Below are positions 1 to 5,731 of a stretch of 10,634 bases of DNA, piece by piece; position 1 is the first letter of the stretch; each line of letters begins with the position of its first letter. The notes under the pieces were generated by a model. That model did no database searches, had not been told where the DNA came from, and saw nothing but the letters and a program-made list of their open reading frames with translations. Made by a program: the position numbers and the translations under genes. Source of the DNA: an uncultured Chthoniobacterales bacterium (lineage in GTDB: Bacteria > Verrucomicrobiota > Verrucomicrobiia > Chthoniobacterales > CAKUMP01); the NCBI GenBank assembly GCA_934667795.1, contig CAKUMP010000059.1, forward strand, positions 1 to 10,634, read 5' to 3'.

Positions 1-382
1 GCCGTTCGACTCCACTCTTTTTCAATACATCCATCACTTCAATAATCACACCAAACTCCGCCGCCTCATCTCCCTGCAAAGCAAATGGGCGATCGGGATT
101 TTCCGCGAGGGCAGCTTCCACCCTGACCCCCAGCTCTTCCAGCGCAATCGGTTCATTTCCAAGAAAAATTTCATCCCGTCCTCCGACCGAAACCACCAGA
201 GGCGCACCTTCCGCAGGCATATCCACAGCAGAACTCGATTTAGGAAGGTTCATCACCACTTGCCCGTCCTCTTTTTTAAAGGTCGTTGTCACAATGAAAA
301 AAATCAACAGGATCGCCAAGATATCAATCAATGAAACAATGATGATAACCGGCGTCTTTTTCTTTTTTATATAAAATCTCAT
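1..382 (-). CDS. exbD: ExbD/TolR family biopolymer transport protein (3' end beyond the window)
   Basis: This is the small proton-channel partner of ExbB/TolQ in the inner membrane, which helps convert the proton motive force into movement of a TonB- or TolA-type protein. Reading from an ATG at 382, the visible 127 residues begin MRFYIKKKKTPVIIIVSLID. A basic cytoplasmic start is followed by one membrane helix (about 11-34) that contains Asp20, the position of the essential membrane aspartate in the family. A periplasmic domain follows, with a family-like segment (ENPDRPFALQGDEAAEFGVI) near residues 94-113. The stop lies off the left edge; family members are usually 130-150 residues, so only a few residues are missing. 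The start is 33 bp downstream of the exbB stop, and a GGAG sits rather far upstream of the ATG. The sequence alone cannot separate ExbD from TolR. Confidence 0.9.
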   Translation of the reverse strand, partial: MRFYIKKKKTPVIIIVSLIDILAILLIFFIVTTTFKKEDGQVVMNLPKSSSAVDMPAEGAPLVVSVGGRDEIFLGNEPIALEELGVRVEAALAENPDRPFALQGDEAAEFGVIIEVMDVLKKSGVER

Positions 383-415
383 CGTGGTATTGGATTTATC
401 TCCGGTCGTCCTGTA

Positions 416-1084
416 TCAATCCCCATTTTTCGGAGCGTATCGAAGAGAATTTCCCGTTTCCCGTTCGGGGAGTTTCACTTCCTGACGATAGCAAGTGGTC
501 ATAAAATCTGCCACGAGTGTTTCCATATCAATCGCCATTTCTTCAATTTTTTTTGTAAAATAACTATGTGCGATCAGACTGGGCATCGCAATCGCCAGCC
601 CCATGATCGTGGTGTTCAATGCTTCCGCAATCCCACCGGCAATAATATGTGGATCTGCGGTCCCTTCGGTACCCAATCCACTGAAAATAGTGACCAGCCC
701 TGCCACTGTCCCCAACAGCCCCAATAAAGGAGTCACCCCAACCATCACCTCCAGAACCACCATCCCTTTTTCCAGTTTTACCATTTCTGCCCGCGCACGT
801 ACCTGCACCGCTTCCATATTTTCCGACTTCGGCCACATCAAATGCCGTAACACAACATTTAAAATCCGAGCCAATGCCGAATCATTCCCCTTGACCAGTT
901 CCATCACCTGGTTCTCCGCATGGTTGCCGGCTTCCACTGCATGACGTAATTCCGTCGGCACCACTTCTTCTCTCCGTAATGCCATCCCACGCCAGATCAT
1001 GACCGTCACAGAAATCACGGAACATATCAGCAAAAACAGCATGAATATTCCGCCATCTAAAAAAAACTTTATTACTGAACTCAT
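416..1084 (-). CDS. exbB: ExbB/TolQ (MotA-related) proton channel protein
   Basis: Inner-membrane proton-channel subunit that works with the ExbD-like protein just downstream to energise the TonB/TolA-like protein encoded just upstream. The 222 residues show the family layout: a first membrane helix near 10-32, a large cytoplasmic loop (about 35-110), and two C-terminal helices near 112-135 and 153-175. The second carries the hallmark TPLLGLLGTVAGL (118-130). The third carries EALNTTIMGLAIAMPSLIAH (154-173), containing the conserved polar Thr residues that line the channel. The length is normal for ExbB/TolQ. The start is supported by GGAG at 1091-1094, 6 nt before the ATG. Gaps of 27 bp to the TonB-like gene and 33 bp to exbD indicate one operon. 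TolQ is the main alternative name; a neighbouring tolB or pal beyond the left edge would favour it. Confidence 0.93.
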   Translation of the reverse strand: MSSVIKFFLDGGIFMLFLLICSVISVTVMIWRGMALRREEVVPTELRHAVEAGNHAENQVMELVKGNDSALARILNVVLRHLMWPKSENMEAVQVRARAEMVKLEKGMVVLEVMVGVTPLLGLLGTVAGLVTIFSGLGTEGTADPHIIAGGIAEALNTTIMGLAIAMPSLIAHSYFTKKIEEMAIDMETLVADFMTTCYRQEVKLPERETGNSLRYAPKNGD

Positions 1085-1111
1085 TATTTTCTCCAGGTTA
1101 TCGCACGTTCG

Positions 1112-2239
1112 TTATCTTCCATAAACAGTAAAAGTGTACTCCACTTCAAGCTGGTTTTGTTCCAGTGCCACTGCCACATCGGGCGGAATGGGAGGAAGTT
1201 TTGCCTCCATAATCGCTTGTACGGAACAATTTGCAAAAAATTCATTGGAATTATTCGACACAACCTGCACTTTTGTGACCTTTCCCTGCGCATTAATGAC
1301 AAACTGCACGCGTACCGTCCCGACCTGAATCAAATCCATGCGCGAACTGGTATAATAATACCAGCGTGAACCAATGGCATCGGAAATAATTTTCTTATAC
1401 TTTCCTAAAGGTGTCGCCCTGGCGCCTACGGAAGAACGCCCCCCTCGATTATCCAGACTTCCTTCAATCCTGGTTTTTTCGCTCTGTGGCTGATATCCAC
1501 TCTGCCCGGGCGGAATCTGCGCAACGGGAGGTTGTGCGGGAGGAGAAGTTTCTACAATCTCCCGTTTTTCCTGTTCCTTATCCGGGCTTGGGCTTGGTTC
1601 TGGTGTTGCGTCCGGCGTTGGTTCCGGTGTCGGTGAAATTTCTGGTGTCGGAGAGGGTGTCAGAGTTGCAAACTGATCCGGTTCCGGGGTAGGAAATGGT
1701 GTTGGCTCCGGCGTAGGAGGTGGGGTGGGTTGCACAGGTTCTGTGGGCTTTAACAGTTCTTCTACCTCGGCACGCGTAGGAGGGGCAGGAACCGATTGGG
1801 CTCCACTCCGGGCTTGTTCTCCTAACGTATATTCCTGGGTCCTTAATTCCAGAAAATCTGCTTCTCGCCCATCTTGACTTGGCAGAGGTAAATCCCCCAC
1901 TCCAACGCGTTCCGATGCGGCCAGTGTGTTTTTATCGGATTCAAACAACGCTTCTTCCGGAATTTTTTCCGATTCGAGCTCCTCCTGCGTCCGGACATAA
2001 GGCACTCCCTGTGGGGTCGGAGTGGGTTCTGGTGCGGGCTCCAAAACGGGCTCTTCTTCCATCTGCTCCGGAGCATTTAAAACAATATCTACTTCATATC
2101 GAGTTACTTCCGGCTTTTTCTGAATTTCAGGCCACATGCGCAGCACAACAGGCACCCCTAAAAAAAACAGGAGATGTAACAATAACGATAAAAAAACGGC
2201 TTTCTTCAACCGCTGCGCTTCAGACCGGTCTATTTTCAT
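1112..2239 (-). CDS. tonB: TonB/TolA-like energy transducer with long Pro-rich linker
   Basis: Periplasm-spanning protein expected to carry energy from the ExbB/ExbD motor to the outer membrane. Domains of the 375 residues: a short basic cytoplasmic start; one membrane helix (about 14-34) with Ser18 and His22 spaced as the functional Ser/His pair of the TonB helix; an acidic, Pro/Glu/Thr-rich linker (about 55-245) with a dense run of PTP and PEPTP units (170-220); and a C-terminal TonB_C/TolA-type domain (about 278-375) with GTVRVQFVINAQGKVTKVQV (307-326) and AIMEAKLPPIPPDV (342-355). The Tyr..Ile..Ala-Ile..Arg-Trp start of this domain and the Cys-X8-Lys-Leu-Pro pattern resemble TolA, so a Tol-Pal role is a real alternative. 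It lies 138 bp downstream of rex and 27 bp upstream of exbB on the same strand. The ribosome site before the ATG is weak (GGGA). Confidence 0.85.
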   Translation of the reverse strand: MKIDRSEAQRLKKAVFLSLLLHLLFFLGVPVVLRMWPEIQKKPEVTRYEVDIVLNAPEQMEEEPVLEPAPEPTPTPQGVPYVRTQEELESEKIPEEALFESDKNTLAASERVGVGDLPLPSQDGREADFLELRTQEYTLGEQARSGAQSVPAPPTRAEVEELLKPTEPVQPTPPPTPEPTPFPTPEPDQFATLTPSPTPEISPTPEPTPDATPEPSPSPDKEQEKREIVETSPPAQPPVAQIPPGQSGYQPQSEKTRIEGSLDNRGGRSSVGARATPLGKYKKIISDAIGSRWYYYTSSRMDLIQVGTVRVQFVINAQGKVTKVQVVSNNSNEFFANCSVQAIMEAKLPPIPPDVAVALEQNQLEVEYTFTVYGR

Positions 2240-2377
2240 TCAATCCCGTACTCTATAACCAGAACCATGCCATTTGTAAAACCAAGCTCAAAGAATTTTA
2301 GATTTCCAGTCCATACTCCCCTCCAAATTCTCCTCAAATCTGTGTTCCACCCCATCCAATACTGCATTTCATCCCAA

Positions 2378-3013
2378 TTAACTGATAAAATAACTTAAAT
2401 TTTCCAACTCCAGTGCCAGGTCCACATTATTCACCACCACATGCTCCGGAACCTGCAATACCGTCGGTGCAAAATTCAAAACCCCCTGAATCCCCGCCTC
2501 AACCAATCGGTTGGTCACTTCCTGCGCCGCTGTTCCAGGTACGGTCAAAATCGCCATTTTTACTTCCTTCTCCTGAACAAACGCTTTCATTTGCTCCATC
2601 CCCAGTACAGTAATTTCCACTCCTTCAATGATGCGGTCCAAATCCTGATCAAATCCGCAAATCACCTCAAATCCCTGACGCTCAAACCCTTGGTAATCCA
2701 ATAACGCAGCCCCAAGATTTCCAACCCCCACTAATATCACCGGCTGTAAATGTGTGGTCCCCAACACTGCCGTTAACGTTTTACTCAAATCCTCCACGCT
2801 ATACCCCAATCCGCGCGTTCCCAATGACCCAACATACGCAAGATCCTTCCTTAATTGTGTCGATTTCACCCCTGCTGCTCCTGCCAGCGCCGATGACGAT
2901 ACTGTCTTCATCCCGTTATTCTTCAGTTTCTGCAAACTCCGATGATATAACGATAACCGATATACAGTCTTCCTCGGAATAACGGACTTCTCCATGCTGG
3001 TTAAATTTTCCAT
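2378..3013 (-). CDS. rex: Redox-sensing transcriptional repressor Rex
   Basis: Rex is a dimeric repressor that senses the NADH/NAD+ ratio: it binds DNA when NADH is low and releases it when NADH rises, controlling fermentation and respiration genes. The 211 residues fit the family length. An N-terminal winged helix (about 10-85) contains QLRKDLAYVGSLGTRGLGY (53-71). A Rossmann domain follows, with GVGNLG (96-101), the acidic end of the second strand at FD (121-122), ILTVPG (155-160), and the family signature GVLNFAPTVLQVPEHVVVNNVD (177-198). A C-terminal helix ends the protein. Met1 at 3013 is chosen, but Met7 at 2995 would give a family-typical start (MEKSVIPRKTV) and neither has a good ribosome site. 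The gene lies directly downstream of a promoter covered by Rex half-sites, so autoregulation is likely. It heads the strand that continues into the TonB-like operon. Confidence 0.96.
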   Translation of the reverse strand: MENLTSMEKSVIPRKTVYRLSLYHRSLQKLKNNGMKTVSSSALAGAAGVKSTQLRKDLAYVGSLGTRGLGYSVEDLSKTLTAVLGTTHLQPVILVGVGNLGAALLDYQGFERQGFEVICGFDQDLDRIIEGVEITVLGMEQMKAFVQEKEVKMAILTVPGTAAQEVTNRLVEAGIQGVLNFAPTVLQVPEHVVVNNVDLALELENLSYFIS

Positions 3014-3015
3014 GC

Positions 3016-3043
3016 TTGTGAAAAATATGCAACATTTTCACAA
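3016..3043. promoter_or_regulatory. Putative Rex operator with widened half-site spacing
   Basis: A perfect inverted repeat has arms TTGTGAAAA (3016-3024) and TTTTCACAA (3035-3043). The heptamers TTGTGAA and TTCACAA are exactly the half-sites of the known Rex consensus, which has 4 nt between them. Here 14 nt separate them, so their centres are 21 bp apart instead of 11, i.e. two helical turns instead of one. The right arm on the plus strand falls between the -35 and -10 of rex; the left arm touches the -10 and ends 2 bp before the rex ATG. The position fits autorepression by steric block. The inner TGTGA/TCACA also resembles CRP/FNR-type half-sites, again 10 bp too far apart. Confidence 0.65.
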
Positions 3044-3051
3044 AGTGTCAA
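3022..3051 (-). promoter_or_regulatory. Putative rex promoter, near-leaderless
   Basis: On the minus strand a perfect TTGACA (-35, 3046-3051) is followed after 18 bp by TATTTT (-10, 3022-3027). The -10 ends only 8 nt before the rex ATG at 3013, so transcription would start at or within about 2 nt of the start codon. No Shine-Dalgarno sequence is present, which agrees with a leaderless message. If Met7 is the true start, the leader would be about 20 nt. The overlap with the inverted repeat at 3016-3043 supports regulated initiation. Confidence 0.55.
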
Positions 3052-3102
3052 GTTAGGATACAAATTCACTTTAATCGACGAAGATATCGATAAAATTTAA
3101 GG

Positions 3103-3673
3103 GCTGTTTCCCTAATGGGGGCGTTCGGAGGTTGTTTACAGCTCTGTCCCTAAGTGAACGTTCGAAGGTGTTTACAGCTCTGTCCCTAATGGGAGCGTTC
3201 GAGGGTGTTTACAGCTCTGTCCTTAATGGACGCTCGAAGGTGTTTACAGCTCTGTCCCTAAGTGAACGTTCGAAGGTGTTTACAGCTCTGTCCCTAATTG
3301 AACGTTCGAAGGTGTTTTACAGCTCTGTCCCTAATGGGAGCGTTCGAGGGTGTTTACAGCTCTGTCCCTAATTGAACGTTCGAAGGTGTTTACAGCTCTG
3401 TCCCTAATTGAACGTTCGAAGGTGTTTTACAGCTCTGTCCCTAATTGACGTTCGAAGGTGTTTACAGCTCTGTCCCTAATTGAACGTTCGAAGGTGTTTT
3501 ACAGCTCTGTCCCTAATTGAACGTTCGAAGGTGTTTACGGCTCTGTCCCTAATTGGACGTTCGGAGGCTGTTTACAGCTCTGTCCCTAATCGAACGTTCG
3601 AAGGTGTTTACAGCTCTGTCCCTAATTGGACGTTCGGAGGCTGTTTACAGCTCTGTCCTTAATCGAACGTTCT
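3103..3673. repeat. 36-bp tandem repeat array, 15 copies plus one decayed copy
   Basis: Fifteen head-to-tail copies of a unit begin at 3134, 3170, 3207, 3242, 3278, 3314, 3352, 3388, 3424, 3460, 3496, 3533, 3570, 3606 and 3643, so the period is 35-38 bp and mostly 36. Each has a strongly conserved part, TTTACAGCTCTGTCCCTAA, and a more variable part around GAACGTTCGAAGG, which contains the palindromes GAACGTTC and TTCGAA. A shortened, decayed unit lies at about 3103-3133. Copies 6, 9 and 11 carry an extra T in the TTT run; copies 3 and 15 have CCTTAA for CCCTAA. Period changes of 1-2 bp break any reading frame, so the array is probably not coding. Its left end is about 50 bp upstream of the rex -35. 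No function is recognised. Confidence 0.95.
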
Positions 3674-3682
3674 ATGAAATAA

Positions 3683-3744
3683 AATCAACGATTGTTGATT
3701 ATTTATGAATAATATTCATGCGAATCATTCGTAGGGGGAATGAT
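3683..3744. repeat. Cluster of three consecutive inverted repeats
   Basis: Three short hairpins follow each other with 4-nt gaps: AATCAAC/GTTGATT (3683-3700, 4-nt loop), ATGAATA/TATTCAT (3705-3719, 1-nt centre) and ATCATTC/GAATGAT (3724-3744, 7-nt loop). Every stem is a perfect 7 bp. They lie between the tandem array and the tRNA-Phe gene. The first is followed on the minus strand by a T-rich stretch and could end the tRNA transcript, but it is AT-rich and weak as an intrinsic terminator. Alternatives are a protein-binding site or a remnant of a mobile element. Confidence 0.6.
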
Positions 3745-3755
3745 CCAACGGTATG

Positions 3756-3784
3756 TTGGGCGACGGGGAGGTCGGTTCTCCCAA
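3756..3784. repeat. Nested inverted repeat downstream of tRNA-Phe
   Basis: An outer stem TTGGG/CCCAA (3756-3760 with 3780-3784) encloses an inner stem CGAC/GTCG (3761-3764 with 3771-3774), with a 5-nt bulge on one side. It starts 15 nt past the 3' end of the tRNA on the minus strand. It could stabilise or delimit the tRNA precursor. No T run follows, so it is not a standard intrinsic terminator. Confidence 0.4.
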
Positions 3785-3799
3785 GAAGGGGACAGAAGG

Positions 3800-3872
<73 letters not shown>

Positions 3873-3891
3873 TTTCTGTAGATGAGGAGGG

Positions 3892-3920
3892 AATATGAAA
3901 GATTGAGACGAGGAGTGCAA
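3892..3920 (-). promoter_or_regulatory. Possible tRNA-Phe promoter
   Basis: On the minus strand TTGCAC (3915-3920) and CATATT (3892-3897) are separated by 17 bp, and the -10 ends 19 nt before the mature 5' end of the tRNA. Spacing and position fit a sigma70-type tRNA promoter, but each hexamer matches the consensus only partly. Confidence 0.35.
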
Positions 3921-3971
3921 GCAAAAATTATGAAAATCGACGAAAAATTCTAAAGCGCACATGTGAAAGGA

Positions 3972-4000
3972 TTGCGGGACACAGGCAACTGACGTAGAAT
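3972..4000 (+). promoter_or_regulatory. Possible promoter of the plus-strand membrane protein gene
   Basis: TTGCGG (3972-3977) and TAGAAT (3995-4000, five of six consensus bases) are 17 bp apart. The -10 ends 6 nt before the ATG at 4007, so the message would be leaderless or nearly so. The GAAGGG between the -10 and the ATG is too close to serve that ATG as a ribosome site, but would be about 9 nt from the in-frame GTG at 4016. Confidence 0.4.
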
Positions 4001-4006
4001 GAAGGG

Positions 4007-5623
4007 ATGAAATCGGTGGAAGAGCTGCGCGGGAATATCAGGAATGTAAGGCGGGGATGGTGGTGGAATCGTTGTCTGGAATTGGTGACAGGATACGGAA
4101 TGGTAGGCGCAATTCTGGGACTGGCAGTGGGATTTGGTTGGGAAATTTCTCTATGGGAAGACCGTTTTTGGCTGACTCTGATATTAGGCGTGAGCGGAGG
4201 AATGCTGGTGGGATACGTTTATGCATGGATAAGGTTGCATAGTGAAGAAGAGGTCGCGGAAAAAATCGATCAGCAACTGGGATTAAAAGATCGACTGATT
4301 ACAGCTTTACGTTTGGAAAAACGCGAAGACACTGCAAGCAGAGTCGCAGTTGCGAGTTGTCTGAAAGCACTCCATGGTGAAAATGAAATAAACTGGAAAC
4401 GATTACGTCAGGTTCATTTACCGGAAGGGGTAAAATGGATCTGGGTACCAGTCGTGCTTGGAGTCCTGTTATATATGGCGCCTCCGGCAGGTGGGGACAA
4501 ACGAGCGCAATATGAAGACGAACGTACACAGGCCCGGCAGACCGGACAGGAATTGGCAGAGCTGGCAAAACAACTGGAAGTGATTGCAGAAAATGACTCC
4601 AGTCCGCAAATCGAAGAAGATTTAAATGCGCTGGCTGAAGAGTTACGACGTCAGGCGCGAGATATGATGCGCAAAAAGGAAGAACCCGTACGTGACGCCA
4701 TGAAAAAACTGGCAACGCTGGAAGAGCGAGTCAAAGAGATGCTGGCCAGTTCGCAGTCCGGCGTTTCGATGAAAGCGCTGGAAGCATTAGTGCAGGCGTT
4801 GCAAACACAAGGGCAAAACGATCTGGCAAATAGTTTGCAAATGGCATTGGCCAGCCAGGATGCAGAAGCACTCCGGGAATGGATGAAAAAACTGGCAGAG
4901 ACAGAAGATTTTGAAAAAGTAATGGAAGCACTGGAACAAAGTGCGCAGGCAACACCGGAAGATCCACAACAACGCGAAGCAAGAGAAATGGCGGTTCGGG
5001 AACAAATGGAACGCTCCGCACAAATGGCACAACTGGCGCGTCAGGCATTGGAAAAATTACAGGAACAAATGCAGCAACAGGAAAGTGGTGCTCAGGCAAA
5101 TCAGGGAGGGCAAAGAGCTCAAGGCCAGGGAGGGCGACAAATGACACTGGAAGAAATGCTGGATGCTCTGGAACAATTGAAAAACGGGATGCGCCCGGGC
5201 CAGGGAGGACAGCAAGGGGAAGGGGCGTCCTTCGCACTGTCAGGAGGCCAGCGTCCACAAGGAGCGGAAGGCGGAGAACCACAAATGGAACCGGGCACAG
5301 GAAATCAGGCAGGTGGAGGACAAGGGAATGAAAATGATCAGACGCCTGGAGGAAATCTTATGGGACAAACAGAACCCGCAATGCCACAGGAAGGAGAGGC
5401 AACACGTTTGCCAGCAATTGATGGCGGAGGAGAAACCGCCTCCATGCCCATGCCGGTGGCAGGAGACACTTCACAAGCGCGAGAAGGAATACGTCCGGTA
5501 AAAACCAGCGAAGAAATCGCTCCGGAAGATTCCATTATGCAGGAAAATATCCCGCTGGGCTCCCGTTTCCTCATCCGAAGGTACTTTAATCAATTACGCG
5601 GCGGAGACGGTACGGAGTTTTAA
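4007..5623 (+). CDS. Membrane protein with coiled coil and Gly/Gln-rich tail (Bat-operon/DUF4175-like)
   Basis: No firm family assignment. The 538 residues show two N-terminal membrane helices (about 27-45 and 53-74), a short soluble segment with IDQQLGLKDRLITALRLE (87-104), and a third helix (about 143-158). A long Glu/Gln/Arg-rich, helical, probably coiled-coil region (about 165-355) follows, then a Gly/Gln-rich low-complexity tail (about 360-490) and a conserved-looking end SRFLIRRYFNQLRGG (519-533). This layout, including the 'LG.(K/R)(D/E)R..TAL' segment and the C-terminal RRYF motif, resembles large proteins near MoxR/BatA genes in several Gram-negative phyla. That comparison is from memory. 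The region after helix three would be periplasmic if the N-terminus is cytoplasmic. No MoxR or VWA gene is in the window. The start is ATG 4007 or GTG 4016. It is the only plus-strand gene and converges on the hydrolase gene at 5732. Confidence 0.7.
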   Translation: MKSVEELRGNIRNVRRGWWWNRCLELVTGYGMVGAILGLAVGFGWEISLWEDRFWLTLILGVSGGMLVGYVYAWIRLHSEEEVAEKIDQQLGLKDRLITALRLEKREDTASRVAVASCLKALHGENEINWKRLRQVHLPEGVKWIWVPVVLGVLLYMAPPAGGDKRAQYEDERTQARQTGQELAELAKQLEVIAENDSSPQIEEDLNALAEELRRQARDMMRKKEEPVRDAMKKLATLEERVKEMLASSQSGVSMKALEALVQALQTQGQNDLANSLQMALASQDAEALREWMKKLAETEDFEKVMEALEQSAQATPEDPQQREAREMAVREQMERSAQMAQLARQALEKLQEQMQQQESGAQANQGGQRAQGQGGRQMTLEEMLDALEQLKNGMRPGQGGQQGEGASFALSGGQRPQGAEGGEPQMEPGTGNQAGGGQGNENDQTPGGNLMGQTEPAMPQEGEATRLPAIDGGGETASMPMPVAGDTSQAREGIRPVKTSEEIAPEDSIMQENIPLGSRFLIRRYFNQLRGGDGTEF

Positions 5624-5731
5624 AGAGATCTAAAATGCGAAGGGAATGAAGGTAGTAAACTCTATCCAAGGGTTTCATGCCGAGAGCGTTAAATCCGTAA
5701 AAGTTAAAGCTGTGTGATTGATTGGCCGATG

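Noticed and set aside
3074..3091. Inverted repeat ATCGA/TCGAT upstream of rex
   Set aside because: A 5-bp stem with an 8-nt loop in AT-rich DNA is expected by chance, and it does not resemble a Rex half-site.
3132..3662. Small proteins encoded by the tandem array (open frames at 3132-3371 and 3480-3662, plus strand)
   Set aside because: The frames exist only because a 36-bp unit is a multiple of three. They begin without a ribosome site and are broken by 1-2 bp changes in unit length.
3103..3673. CRISPR array
   Set aside because: The period fits a repeat-spacer look, but the 15-17 nt between conserved cores is itself shared among copies, so there are no unique spacers. No cas gene is in the window.
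4731..5282. Long minus-strand open frame (183 codons) opposite the coiled-coil gene
   Set aside because: It is Leu/Pro/Val-rich, as expected from the reverse of Gln/Glu/Ala-rich codons, has no recognisable domain, and lies wholly inside a better-supported plus-strand gene.
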